This document shows positions 49,153-57,882 of a stretch of DNA of 64,000 nucleotides, piece after piece. The position numbers and the translations under genes are program-made. How positions within the stretch are numbered: the first letter of the stretch is position 1; each line of letters begins with the position of its first letter. This DNA is from Clostridiales bacterium (GTDB lineage: Bacteria; Bacillota; Clostridia; Oscillospirales; Oscillospiraceae), in the NCBI GenBank assembly GCA_029010715.1, contig JAQXKZ010000028.1, positions 1 to 64,000 of the forward strand, written 5' to 3'. A model generated the notes under the pieces. It had not been told where the DNA came from and made no database searches. It was given only the letters and a program-made list of their open reading frames with translations.

Positions 49153-50220
49153 ATGAATGTTTTGGTTGCGATGAGCGGCGGCGTCGATTCGAGCGTCGCC
49201 GCCAAAATACTGACCGATGCCGGCTGCAGCTGTATCGGCTGTACCATGAAGCTATACGGAAACGGGGAGCTTGGCCTGAGCAATATGCATACCTGCTGCT
49301 CGATTGACGATACGGAAGACGCGCGCAGCGTTGCATATCAGCTCAAAATGCGCTATTATGTATTCAACTTTTCCGACGGCTTCAGGGAAAAGGTCATGCT
49401 GCCTTTTGCCGACGGCTACATGCACGGACTTACGCCGAACCCGTGCATAGACTGCAACCGGTATATGAAGTTTGAAAAGCTCTTTGAGCGCGCGAGGATA
49501 CTCGGCTGCGACTGTATCGCGACCGGACACTACGCACGTATCGTGCGAAGTGGGGACCGCTATGTTCTCAAGAAAGCGCTCGATGAGACAAAGGACCAGA
49601 GCTATGTGCTCTATTTCATGACCCAGTGGCAGCTGGCGCATACGCTGTTCCCGCTCGGAGACATGCGCAAGAGCGAAACGCGTGCGATCGCCGCAAGCTG
49701 CGGTTTTGTCAATGCCCTCAAGCCTGACAGTCAGGATATTTGTTTTGCCCCGGACGGGGACTATGCCGCCGCTATAGAGCGCTGTACGGGCCGGAGCCCG
49801 GAGCCGGGCTGCTTTGTCGATACCGGAGGAAATATTCTCGGCAGTCATAAGGGCATAATACATTATACCGTCGGCCAGCGCCGGGGCCTTGGCATAGCGG
49901 CCGGAAAGCGAAAGTACGTGTGCCGTGTCTGCCCGGAGGACAATACGGTCGTGCTCGGCGACAGCTGCGATCTCCGCGGACGTGACGCGGAGGCCGGCGC
50001 AGTGAACTGGATATCCGGCGAAGCCCCGGATTCCGCGTTTCGCTGCAAGGTCAGGATACGCTACAGGCATCAGGAGCAGTGGGCGGAAGTGACGCCGCGT
50101 GACGGCGGCGTGCACATACGCTTTGATGAGCCGCAGCGCGCGATAACGCCGGGGCAGGCCGCCGTTATGTACGACGGCGATACCGTCCTTGGCGGCGGAG
50201 TTATCACGGCTGCGGAATAA
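49153..50220 (+). CDS. mnmA: tRNA-specific 2-thiouridylase
   Basis: 355 aa. P-loop MSGGVDSSVAA, first catalytic Cys in TPNPCIDCN, second in DSQDICF, and YTVGQRRGLGIA. It adds sulfur to U34 of tRNA Lys/Glu/Gln using persulfide from a cysteine desulfurase. Its place between cysK and an Rrf2 regulator groups it with sulfur metabolism. The ribosome site is poor (GGATAAAAAC). Confidence 0.96.
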   Translation: MNVLVAMSGGVDSSVAAKILTDAGCSCIGCTMKLYGNGELGLSNMHTCCSIDDTEDARSVAYQLKMRYYVFNFSDGFREKVMLPFADGYMHGLTPNPCIDCNRYMKFEKLFERARILGCDCIATGHYARIVRSGDRYVLKKALDETKDQSYVLYFMTQWQLAHTLFPLGDMRKSETRAIAASCGFVNALKPDSQDICFAPDGDYAAAIERCTGRSPEPGCFVDTGGNILGSHKGIIHYTVGQRRGLGIAAGKRKYVCRVCPEDNTVVLGDSCDLRGRDAEAGAVNWISGEAPDSAFRCKVRIRYRHQEQWAEVTPRDGGVHIRFDEPQRAITPGQAAVMYDGDTVLGGGVITAAE

Positions 50221-50255
50221 TGTGTCACGGAACGGATGAGAAAGGGGACAGGAGA

Positions 50256-50681
50256 ATGATTTCAACGCGCGGCAGGTATGCCCTCAGAGTCATGATAGAT
50301 CTGGCGGAGCACAGAAACGGCAGCTATATCCCGATGAAGGACGTGGCGCGTCGGCAGGAGATCTCGCTTAAGTACATTGAGCGGATCATGCCACTTCTGA
50401 CAAAGGAGAAGTTTGTGGAGGGCCAGCACGGAAAGGGCGGCGGCTACAAGCTGTGCCGGGAGCCTGAGGATTACAGCGTCGGCGATATACTGCGCGCGGC
50501 CGGGGAGGACCTTGCACCCGTATCCTGTCTGAGCTGCAACGCGCCTGTGTGCAGCCGCGCGGCGGAATGCCGCACACTGCCTATGTGGAAGAAGTTCTGT
50601 GAGATCACAAACAGCTATTTTGACGGGATAACCCTCGCCGATCTAATGAATACCGATTCGTGCAACGACTATGTGATCTGA
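50256..50681 (+). CDS. Rrf2/IscR family regulator
   Basis: 141 aa. Winged HTH (MISTRGRYALRVMIDLA, KDVARRQEISLKYIERIM), wing GKGGGYKLCR, and a C-terminal cysteine trio in SCLSCNAPVCSRAAECRT. The spacing resembles the IscR [2Fe-2S] ligands, so Fe-S or Cys sensing is plausible; CymR-type regulators act on cysK. The ATG at 50256 follows GGAGA. Candidate site: dyad at 47896-47910. Confidence 0.9.
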   Translation: MISTRGRYALRVMIDLAEHRNGSYIPMKDVARRQEISLKYIERIMPLLTKEKFVEGQHGKGGGYKLCREPEDYSVGDILRAAGEDLAPVSCLSCNAPVCSRAAECRTLPMWKKFCEITNSYFDGITLADLMNTDSCNDYVI

Positions 50682-50707
50682 ACGGCGGACATATGGACTG
50701 CGTTTGA

Positions 50708-50743
50708 AAAGGGGCAGGCTGCTGATTTGCGGTCTGCCCCTTT
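50708..50743 (+). terminator. terminator after the Rrf2 gene
   Basis: AAAGGGGCAG / CTGCCCCTTT 10-bp stem, 16-nt loop, T-rich 3' side. Confidence 0.75.
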
Positions 50744-50937
50744 GCCTGTTCATTTCGTTAACGTGTTTCATTATTTTGTGCCAAAAGCGCAAAAGCGACC
50801 TCTAATCTGCCGGCAATCAGACTAAATGCTGTCGGATTTGGCAATAGATTTATAGAGCACCCGCGTGCTATAATATGCTACAATGCGACAGAATTTTTTA
50901 CGCAAATTCGGAAAATCTGTACAAAAATGGAGGGGCT

Positions 50938-52320
50938 ATGAAAAAAGTTCAGTTCACAGAGACGATCCTGCGCGATGCGAATCAGTCGCTTGCCGCAACA
51001 AGATTGCCCTACGATAGCTTTGCGCCTATCCTTGCGGATATGGATAAGGCCGGCTTTTACTCCGCCGAATGCTGGGGCGGCGCCACATTTGACGTCTGTC
51101 TCCGCTTTTTGAACGAGGATCCTTGGGAGCGGCTGAGAAGAATCCGTGCCGCTATGCCAAATACCAGACTGCAGATGCTGCTGCGCGGCCAGAACATTCT
51201 GGGATACAAGCACTACAGCGACGATGTCGTACGCCGCTTCGTGCGTGCCAGCGTCAGAAACGGCATCGACATTATCAGAATATTCGACGCGCTCAACGAC
51301 CCGGCTAACCTGAAGGTCGCCGTTGAAGAGACAGTCGCCTCCGGCGCAATTGCCTCCGGCGCTATCTCGTACACTGTGAGCCCGGTTCACACGCTTGAAA
51401 AGTATGTGGAGCTGGCGAAGGAATTTAAACAGATGGGCGTCAGCTCCATCTGCATCAAGGATATGGCCGGCATACTCACTCCTCAGAGCTGCTATGATCT
51501 TGTTTCCGCTATAAAGGACGCGGTGGATCTGCCTCTGGTGCTTCACACCCACTGCACGACCGGACTTGCCTTCATGACCTACCTCAAGGGTGTTGAAGCC
51601 GGAGCGGATGTTATTGATACCGCGATCTCCCCGTTTTCCGGCGGCACATCCCAGCCCGCCACCGAGACCCTGTTCTATGCCCTTCGAGAGATGGGCTGCG
51701 AGACCGGGCTGAATGAGGACATACTTAACAGAATGGCCGATTTCTTCAAGCCCATAAGGGCCGATTACCTCGCCGACGGTACGATTGATCCCATCTCCAT
51801 GGCCACTGACCCGCGCTGTCTGACCTATCAGATCCCGGGCGGTATGCTCTCTAACCTGCTCAGCCAGCTCAAGATGCTCAACGCCGCCGACAAGTTCGAC
51901 GCCGCCCTCGAGGAAACCCCGAAGGTGCGCGCTGATATGGGCTATCCTCCGCTTGTCACCCCCACCAGCCAGCTTGTCGGCACCCAGGCCGTGCAGAACG
52001 TGCTTGCCGGTGAGCGCTACAAGAATGTCGGAGCGGAGATGAAAGCCTACTGCCGCGGCGAATACGGAAAGACCCCTGCCCCGATAGACCAGGCGGTCAT
52101 GGCAAAGATCCTCGGTGATGAGAAGCCCGTTGAGGGCCGCTATGCCGAGACCCTCCCGGCCGACACCTATGAAAAGGCCGAGGCCGAACTCGGAGACCGT
52201 GCCCGCTGCGAGGAGGACGTGCTCAGCTACATCGCTTTCCCCGAGGTCGCGGACAGATTCTTTGCCAGGAGAGCCGAGGCCGAGGAGCGCAGGGTGCGTT
52301 ATTCGATAGTTGAGATCTGA
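50938..52320 (+). CDS. oadA: oxaloacetate decarboxylase alpha subunit (carboxyltransferase), no biotin domain
   Basis: 460 aa. HMGL-like TIM barrel: ETILRDANQSLAATR, IIRIFDALND, CIKDMAGILTP with the lysine, and LHTHCTTGLA (metal His). The post-TIM domain includes YQIPGGMLSNL. It transfers CO2 from oxaloacetate to biotin. The usual C-terminal biotin domain is absent and encoded separately at 52672. GGAGGGG precedes the ATG at 50938. An extended -10 TGCTATAAT at about 50868 is the probable promoter. Confidence 0.95.
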   Translation: MKKVQFTETILRDANQSLAATRLPYDSFAPILADMDKAGFYSAECWGGATFDVCLRFLNEDPWERLRRIRAAMPNTRLQMLLRGQNILGYKHYSDDVVRRFVRASVRNGIDIIRIFDALNDPANLKVAVEETVASGAIASGAISYTVSPVHTLEKYVELAKEFKQMGVSSICIKDMAGILTPQSCYDLVSAIKDAVDLPLVLHTHCTTGLAFMTYLKGVEAGADVIDTAISPFSGGTSQPATETLFYALREMGCETGLNEDILNRMADFFKPIRADYLADGTIDPISMATDPRCLTYQIPGGMLSNLLSQLKMLNAADKFDAALEETPKVRADMGYPPLVTPTSQLVGTQAVQNVLAGERYKNVGAEMKAYCRGEYGKTPAPIDQAVMAKILGDEKPVEGRYAETLPADTYEKAEAELGDRARCEEDVLSYIAFPEVADRFFARRAEAEERRVRYSIVEI

Positions 52321-52334
52321 GGGGGCGTCCTGAT

Positions 52335-52682
52335 ATGAACAATATAATCAATATCTCCGTCGGCAACGCTGCCGTAACGGCGCTGATGGGCTATGCCGTC
52401 GTCTTTATCGGCATAATAATGCTTATGATCCTGCTCATGTTCATCGGCAGGCTCATGGTGCAGAGCGCACAGCGCGCTGCGGAAAAAGCCGCTGTGGCCG
52501 CTGCTGCGGCTCCGGCCGCGGAAAAGCCGAAGGCCCCCGGTACCGCCGGCGAGCTGATGCTTTACGATACCGATCCCAGAGACGCTGCGATGATAATGGC
52601 CATCGTAGCCGACGAGCTGGGTAAACCGCTAAACGAGCTGCGCTTCAAATCCATCAGGGAGGTCAGGGAGAATGAAATATAA
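52335..52682 (+). CDS. oadG: oxaloacetate decarboxylase gamma chain
   Basis: 115 aa. One TM helix (about 12-42: VTALMGYAVVFIGIIMLMIL) and an Ala/Pro linker, then a short C-terminal domain. OadG-type chains tether the alpha subunit to the membrane beta subunit and may bind Zn2+. It starts 14 nt after oadA and overlaps the biotin carrier by 11 nt. Confidence 0.9.
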   Translation: MNNIINISVGNAAVTALMGYAVVFIGIIMLMILLMFIGRLMVQSAQRAAEKAAVAAAAAPAAEKPKAPGTAGELMLYDTDPRDAAMIMAIVADELGKPLNELRFKSIREVRENEI

Positions 52683-53064
52683 AGTAACTTTGAATAACCG
52701 TGTCTACGAGGTCGAGGTCGAGCATGGCGAGGCCATGCTCACGGATGAGTATGAGCTTGCTGCGCCCGCTGCCGCTACTCCTGCCGCCCCTGCTGCTGCG
52801 CCCGCCGCGGCTGCCGTGCCTGTCGCCGCTGCGGCGGACGGACTTGCCGCGGGCGAGGTCGTGAAGAGCCCAATGCCCGGCAACATTCTCAAAATCAACG
52901 TCACTCAGGGCCAGAAGGTCAACGAGGGAGACGTAATCATGATTCTTGAAGCCATGAAGATGGAAAATGAGATAGTTGCGACCAGGTCCGGCACAATCGC
53001 CCAGATCGCCGTCACCAAGGGCGCCGTCGTCGAGACCGGTACGCCACTGGCTGTCATCGCGTAA
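52672..53064 (+). CDS. biotin carrier protein of the Na+-pumping decarboxylase
   Basis: 130 aa. A short N-terminal region, a long Ala/Pro hinge (about 33-58) and a biotinyl domain with EAMKMEN; the middle Lys is the biotin site. It shuttles CO2 from the alpha to the beta subunit. Encoded apart from alpha, as in methylmalonyl-CoA decarboxylase-type pumps, so substrate oxaloacetate versus methylmalonyl-CoA is set mainly by the alpha chain, which is OadA-like. Confidence 0.95.
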   Translation: MKYKVTLNNRVYEVEVEHGEAMLTDEYELAAPAAATPAAPAAAPAAAAVPVAAAADGLAAGEVVKSPMPGNILKINVTQGQKVNEGDVIMILEAMKMENEIVATRSGTIAQIAVTKGAVVETGTPLAVIA

Positions 53065-53076
53065 GGGAGGATGTCT

Positions 53077-54300
53077 ATGGACGTTTTGGGCGTTTTCCAA
53101 AAGCTGTGGATGGAATCGGGCTTCTCCGCCTTCTTTATGGACGGCGGCTGGAAGAACCTCGTAATGATAATCATTGCCTTTGTGCTGCTGTACCTCGGCA
53201 TCGTCAAAAAATTCGAGCCGCTGTTGCTGGTCGGCATAGCCTTCGGCTGCCTGCTGGCGAACCTCTCCTATTTTGTCGCCCTGGGCGGCGAGAACGCGCT
53301 GTACCATCCCGAGCTCTGGTCTGCTTTCCTTGATGAGACAAGCCCCTATTATCACAGCTACGGCCACATAATGAGCAATGCCGGTCTGCTCGACTTTTTC
53401 TACATCGGCGTCAAAGCCGGCATCTACCCCTCGATCATCTTTATGGGAGTCGGTGCGATGACTGACTTCGGCCCATTAATAGCCAACCCCAAGAGTCTGC
53501 TGCTCGGCGCGGCGGCTCAGCTGGGCGTGTTCCTTGCCTTCTTCGGCGCCGTACTGCTCGGCTTCAACGGCCCCGAGGCTGCCGCCATCGGCATCATCGG
53601 CGGCGCGGACGGCCCGACCGCGATATACCTGACCACAAAGCTCGCCCCGCATCTGCTCGGACCAATAGCGATTGCTGCATATTCATACATGGCGCTGATC
53701 CCCTTTATTCAGCCTCCCATTATGAAGCTGATGACCAGCGACAAAATGCGCAGGGTCAAGATGGTCCAGGCCCGCGAGGTATCCAAGACCGAAAAGATAC
53801 TTTTCCCCATAGTTGTCGCGAGCTTCGTTATTCTGCTCCTGCCCTCGACAGCTCCCCTGATCGGCTGCCTCATGCTCGGCAACCTGTTCCGTGAGACAGG
53901 CGTCACCGAAAGACTCTCCGACACCGTACAGAACGCTCTGATGAACATCATCACCATCTTCCTGGCTACCAGCGTCGGTGCGACTATGGGTGCGGAGACC
54001 TTCCTGAGTCTTCAGACCATCTATATTATCTGTCTGGGCCTTGTAGCCTTCTCGCTGTCCACCGCCGGCGGCCTGCTCGGCGGCATAGTGATGTACAAGA
54101 CCTCCGGCGGCCGGATAAACCCGTTGATCGGCTCCGCCGGCGTCTCCGCCGTACCTATGGCCGCGCGCGTATCTCAGGATGTCGGCTGTAAGTACAACAA
54201 GACCAACTTCCTGCTCATGCATGCCATGGGTCCGAACGTGGCGGGCGTCATCGGCTCTGCCATCGCGGCCGGCTTCCTGCTGTCCGTGTTCGGCGGCTGA
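53077..54300 (+). CDS. oadB: Na+-translocating decarboxylase beta subunit
   Basis: 407 aa, about nine TM helices. GVGAMTDFGPLI and FNGPEAAAIGIIGGADGPTAIY (with the essential membrane Asp) are present. The C-terminal GGRINPLIGSAGVSAVPMAARV and MHAMGPNVAGVIGSAIAAG complete the family pattern. It decarboxylates carboxybiotin and exports Na+. The ATG at 53077 is used because GGGAGG touches the ATG at 53071. Confidence 0.95.
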   Translation: MDVLGVFQKLWMESGFSAFFMDGGWKNLVMIIIAFVLLYLGIVKKFEPLLLVGIAFGCLLANLSYFVALGGENALYHPELWSAFLDETSPYYHSYGHIMSNAGLLDFFYIGVKAGIYPSIIFMGVGAMTDFGPLIANPKSLLLGAAAQLGVFLAFFGAVLLGFNGPEAAAIGIIGGADGPTAIYLTTKLAPHLLGPIAIAAYSYMALIPFIQPPIMKLMTSDKMRRVKMVQAREVSKTEKILFPIVVASFVILLLPSTAPLIGCLMLGNLFRETGVTERLSDTVQNALMNIITIFLATSVGATMGAETFLSLQTIYIICLGLVAFSLSTAGGLLGGIVMYKTSGGRINPLIGSAGVSAVPMAARVSQDVGCKYNKTNFLLMHAMGPNVAGVIGSAIAAGFLLSVFGG

Positions 54301-54307
54301 GCCGTGC

Positions 54308-54340
54308 CCGGGGAGAAAGCTGCCGCAGTTTTCTCCCCGG
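54308..54340 (+). terminator. hairpin after the oad operon
   Basis: CCGGGGAGAAA / TTTCTCCCCGG 11-bp stem with an 11-nt loop. The U-rich part is inside the stem. Confidence 0.6.
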
Positions 54341-54837
54341 CCGCAGCCGCGTTGCGCCCGATGCCCAGTCTTACGGGACGCCGCCGCTCATGAGGGCGCG
54401 GCGGCAACGGCGCTATGACAAGTCAGCGCTCTCCGGTGAACTCCGCCGCGCCGCGTTCCCCGACTCCTGAGCGCTGTTTTACCGCGTTTTCATTCTACTG
54501 CGAAATACTTCCGGCAGTCCATAGTGATTACACTCTCCCGCGGATGCTGCGTTAAAGCTTCGTTCCGCCGGGGAGCCGAAAATCGCTGTGGATTTTTTTG
54601 TTCGGCAGTCCGGCTTCATTTTACGGCCTGCCTGAGAAGTCCTGTCCGCCGGCTGCGGCAAAGCTGTAATCCGCATAAAGCTTCATGCGCAGGATCGCGC
54701 ACCACGATCATGGGCAAAAGCCGGAGCGCATGAAGTTTTTGCGCATCATTTTCGGCTGCCCCAAAGGGGCGGGAAAATGGCGCGTCCTGTTTTTTGCCAT
54801 GCTTTTGCATAGCAAAAAAAATATCCCCCCGGGAGGC
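54341..54837. other. hairpin-rich non-coding region before cbiM
   Basis: No supported gene in about 500 bp. CTTCATGCGC (about 54681-54690) is repeated inverted as GCGCATGAAG (about 54728-54737). GCGC-CATTTTC-GCCCC...GGGGC-GAAAATG-GCGC forms an imperfect long hairpin at about 54741-54784, and TTTTTTGC...GCAAAAAA another at about 54789-54820. It could be the remnant of a small element or RNA sequences. No terminal repeats with target duplication were found. Confidence 0.45.
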
Positions 54838-54866
54838 TTGTGCGGCTCAGGAATCATTGATATACT
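54838..54866 (+). promoter_or_regulatory. candidate promoter of cbiM operon
   Basis: TTGTGC (54838-54843), 17 bp, TATACT (54861-54866). Confidence 0.5.
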
Positions 54867-54872
54867 TGCAAA

Positions 54873-54983
54873 TGAAAAGATGCCCCGGCTGGCTGGCACC
54901 ATACCGGGGCATACCCGGCAAATCACGACAAAATGGCGGGCAAAGCTATTATAGCGCAGCCTGTCGGAAAAAGAAAGAGGAAA
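54873..54983 (+). promoter_or_regulatory. structured leader of the cbiM operon, possible metal- or cofactor-responsive RNA
   Basis: ATGCCCCGG (54880-54888) pairs with CCGGGGCAT (54904-54912). Then CCGGC and GTCGG can pair around GGCGGGCAAAGCTATTATAGC, which holds a GCTA/TAGC hairpin. The GCAAAGCTA...TAGC element is faintly like c-di-GMP-I aptamers, but their second stem is missing. Neither the B12 box of cobalamin riboswitches nor the NiCo core is visible. Confidence 0.4.
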
Positions 54984-54996
54984 AGGAGAAAAAGTT

Positions 54997-56058
54997 ATGC
55001 ATATGGCGGATGCGCTGTTGGCCCCTGCGGTAGCAGCAACTATGTATGTGGCCTCAGGTACGGTGACCGGGATGTCCGTTCACAAGCTGAAGAAGGATGA
55101 GGACACGCAGAAGCTTCCTGCGATGGCGGTGACGGCCGCTCTTGTTTTTGCGGGGCAGATGATAAACTATACCATTCCGGGGACGGGGTCTTCCGGCCAC
55201 ATGTGCGGCGGCCTGATGCTCTCTGCTCTGCTTGGACCGCAGGCCGGGTTCCTGTCAATGGTGGTCATCCTTACTATACAATGTCTTTTCTTTGCCGACG
55301 GCGGCTTGATGGCCTTGGGGGCCAACTGTTGGAACATGGCATTTTACGGCTGCTTCGTGGGCTATTACCTTATATGGCGGCCGATTATGCGCAGCAGCTG
55401 GTTTGGCAGCCTTGAACCCAGGGCCGCTGCCAGAATGAGGATAATTGCCGCGTCCGTTATCGGATGTGTTGTCACGCTGCAGCTCGGCGCCTTCTCCGTT
55501 GTTGTTGAGACGAGTCTCTCAGGCATTACCGAACTGCCCTTCGGCGCGTTCTGCGCGCTCATGCAGCCCATCCATCTGGCAATCGGTCTGGTTGAAGGCT
55601 TGATTACCTCCGCTGTGCTTGTGTTTGTTTTTGAATCCCGTCCCGAGCTTCTGCAGGATGCAAACTGTGAAGCAAAGGGAATTACCGGCAGACGTTCTCT
55701 GAAAACCACGGTGATTGTCATTGCCGTTGCGGCTGCTGCAGCCGGCGGCGTCTTATCCCTGTTCGCCAGCCCCAATCCGGACGGTCTTGAGTGGGCTCTG
55801 TTTGGAAATTCCGAGGCCGGCTACAGTGAGAATATGGCGCTGGATGAGGATAACTTCGGCATCAGAAGCGGTGCTGCCGATGCGGCGGCGTCCGTTCAGG
55901 AAAAGACGGCTTTCCTGCCGGATTACGCGTTCTCCAACAGCGAGAGCGCGGCGGGTACTACGGTATCCGGTCTGCTCGGCTCCGCGATCGTCGCGGGTGT
56001 AGCGGTTGGGATCTGCGTTCTGGGCGGGTTTTTCCGGAAAAAGAATCGTTCGGCATAA
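54997..56058 (+). CDS. cbiM: CbiM-type ECF transporter substrate component fused to a PDGLE (CbiN-like) domain
   Basis: 353 aa. It starts MHMADALLAP; in CbiM/NikM the N-terminal Met-His loop binds Co2+/Ni2+ and is usually MHIPDG. Seven or so TM helices (GSSGHMCGGLMLSALLGPQAG, CLFFADGGLMALGANCWNM, PIHLAIGLVEGLITSAV) are followed by a CbiN/NikN-like segment with NPDGLEWAL (about 264-272) and a C-terminal TM. So M and N functions are in one chain. AAAGGAG precedes the ATG. Metal may be Co2+ or Ni2+. Confidence 0.92.
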   Translation: MHMADALLAPAVAATMYVASGTVTGMSVHKLKKDEDTQKLPAMAVTAALVFAGQMINYTIPGTGSSGHMCGGLMLSALLGPQAGFLSMVVILTIQCLFFADGGLMALGANCWNMAFYGCFVGYYLIWRPIMRSSWFGSLEPRAAARMRIIAASVIGCVVTLQLGAFSVVVETSLSGITELPFGAFCALMQPIHLAIGLVEGLITSAVLVFVFESRPELLQDANCEAKGITGRRSLKTTVIVIAVAAAAAGGVLSLFASPNPDGLEWALFGNSEAGYSENMALDEDNFGIRSGAADAAASVQEKTAFLPDYAFSNSESAAGTTVSGLLGSAIVAGVAVGICVLGGFFRKKNRSA

Positions 56059-56140
56059 CATAATAAAAATATAAGAAAAATACGTTGTGCGCTGAGGGGC
56101 ATCCGAAACGGGTGCCCCGTTCAGCCGTTTCAGGAGTACC

Positions 56141-56953
56141 ATGGAAAGGATCGATCATGCGGCTTCCGAGCTGCGGGAAATGGACGATTTGGTGGCGATG
56201 GCCTCGCCGGTCCACTCCCTGCATCCTCTTGCCAAGCTGATTACGACAATTGCATATATTTTTCTGACCGTATCGTTTGGGAAGTATGATCTGAGCGGTC
56301 TGATTGTCATGGTGCTGTATCCGGTGCTTATGTTTGAACTGAGCGGTGTGTCCGTGAAAACCTGCTTTTATAAGCTTCGCGTTGTGCTGCCGCTGGTCTG
56401 TGCCGTCGGCCTGTTCAATCCGTTTTTTGACCGCGCGCCGCTGCTGTATTTGGGTTCGGCCGCCGTATCAGGCGGTGTGGTGTCTATGGTCACACTGATG
56501 CTCAAGGGAGTTTTTTGCCTGATGGCTTCGTTTATCCTTGTGGCTTCGACGTCTCTGGATGCAATATGCGCCGCACTCCGAAAGCTCCATGTTCCCAATA
56601 TGCTTGTTACGCTGCTGCTGCTGACATACCGGTATATTTCCGTCATGATAGACGAGGTCTCGGTGATGACGACCGCCTATAAGCTGCGTGCTCCGGGACA
56701 GAAGGGCATCCACTGTTCCGCCTGGGGTTCCTTCCTCGGCCAGCTTCTGCTGCGGAGTATGGACCGGGCCGAGGAACTGTATTCCAGTATGCAGCTTCGC
56801 GGTTTTTGCGGTGAGTTCCGGTATGCCGATGTAAAACCGGCAAATGCAAAGGACTATGTCTTTACTCTCGCTCTACTGCTTGCCCTTATCCTGTGCAGAT
56901 ATTACAATATAGCGGAGATTTTCGGCACAATAGCTTTTGGAGGCGCGGCATGA
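56141..56953 (+). CDS. cbiQ: ECF transporter transmembrane (T) component
   Basis: 270 aa, five or six TM helices. PVHSLHPLAKLITTIAYIF at the N-terminus is the EcfT/CbiQ opening, and SMDRAEELYSSMQLRGF is the coupling-helix (Ala-Arg-Gly type) motif contacting the ATPase. The start follows CAGGAG at about 6 nt. Overlaps cbiO by 4 nt. Confidence 0.92.
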   Translation: MERIDHAASELREMDDLVAMASPVHSLHPLAKLITTIAYIFLTVSFGKYDLSGLIVMVLYPVLMFELSGVSVKTCFYKLRVVLPLVCAVGLFNPFFDRAPLLYLGSAAVSGGVVSMVTLMLKGVFCLMASFILVASTSLDAICAALRKLHVPNMLVTLLLLTYRYISVMIDEVSVMTTAYKLRAPGQKGIHCSAWGSFLGQLLLRSMDRAEELYSSMQLRGFCGEFRYADVKPANAKDYVFTLALLLALILCRYYNIAEIFGTIAFGGAA

Positions 56954-57675
56954 TACGCTTTGAACACGTTTCGTTTGAATATGAAAAGGGCAAAAAAGTC
57001 CTTGACGATTTGTCCTTTACGATTTGCGACGGCGAGTCCGTCGGGCTGATCGGGGCGAACGGCACCGGTAAGTCAACGCTTATGAAAGTCCTGCTCGGCC
57101 TGCTGCCGTACACCGGAACGATATATGTTGACGGTTCAGCGGTAAATAAGCATAACCTGAAAGACGTCCGAAGAAAGCTTGGCTTCGTCCTTCAAAATTC
57201 TGACAACCAGATGTTTATGCCCACGGTTTATGAAGATATCATGTTTGCCCCCATGAATTACGGAATGAGCAGGGAAGAGGCGGAAGTCAAAACAGACCGG
57301 GTGCTGGAGAGGCTCGGCCTGACGGACCTGAAGTACCGTCATAACCACAGAATCTCCGGCGGTGAAAAACGGATGGCGGCAATAGCTACCATACTTGCCA
57401 TGGACCCGGATGTGCTGCTCATGGATGAACCCACCTCCGCCCTCGATCCGTATAACCGCCGTATCGTAATAAATACGATCAACGCTCTCCCGAATACAAA
57501 GGTAATCACTTCGCACGATCTGGATATGATTCTCGATACCTGCCGCCGGGTGCTGCTCCTCTCAAACGGCCGTATTGTGGCGGACGGCGAAGCAAGCACG
57601 GTGCTGAGAGATAAGCCCCTGCTTGAAGCGCACAGGATGGAGCTCCCGCTGTGCTTCGCCGGAAGAGAGCAATGA
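56950..57675 (+). CDS. cbiO: ECF transporter ATPase
   Basis: 241 aa. Walker A GANGTGKST, Q loop FVLQNSDNQMF (the DNQ feature of ECF ATPases), signature ISGGEKRM, Walker B VLLMDEPT, and H-loop TSHDLD. Only one ATPase is encoded, so it should work as a homodimer with CbiQ. Start overlaps the cbiQ stop. Powers metal uptake with cbiM. Confidence 0.95.
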   Translation: MIRFEHVSFEYEKGKKVLDDLSFTICDGESVGLIGANGTGKSTLMKVLLGLLPYTGTIYVDGSAVNKHNLKDVRRKLGFVLQNSDNQMFMPTVYEDIMFAPMNYGMSREEAEVKTDRVLERLGLTDLKYRHNHRISGGEKRMAAIATILAMDPDVLLMDEPTSALDPYNRRIVINTINALPNTKVITSHDLDMILDTCRRVLLLSNGRIVADGEASTVLRDKPLLEAHRMELPLCFAGREQ

Positions 57676-57677
57676 TA

Positions 57678-57719
57678 AATATGAGCAGCCGGGCAGCTAT
57701 GCACCCGGCTGCTCATATT
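57678..57719 (+). terminator. terminator of cbiMQO
   Basis: 16-bp perfect stem AATATGAGCAGCCGGG (57678-57693) with 57704-57719, then a short T/A stretch. Confidence 0.8.
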
Positions 57720-57833
57720 CATATGCGCGCCGCCAGAAGCCGCGCTGTTTTTATCCCGTTTGCCGTATTCCTCCTCGTCCCCGCGGGAAAGCCCGGCCGC
57801 TTTTTGAGCTGCGGCTTCGTACTGACGCGCAAA

Positions 57834-57866
57834 CCGGCTCTGTGAAAGCCTCACAGAGCCGGCTTT
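57834..57866. terminator. terminator between cbi region and deoR-like gene
   Basis: CCGGCTCTGTGA / TCACAGAGCCGG 12-bp stem with a short loop, then CTTTTAT on plus and TTTGCG on minus. Confidence 0.7.
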
Positions 57867-57882
57867 TATCTTCAGCTTTCCG

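Noticed and set aside
54841-54996. Cobalamin riboswitch before cbiM
   Set aside because: No B12 box (AGYCMGGAGACCKGCC-like) and no conserved cobalamin core could be found.
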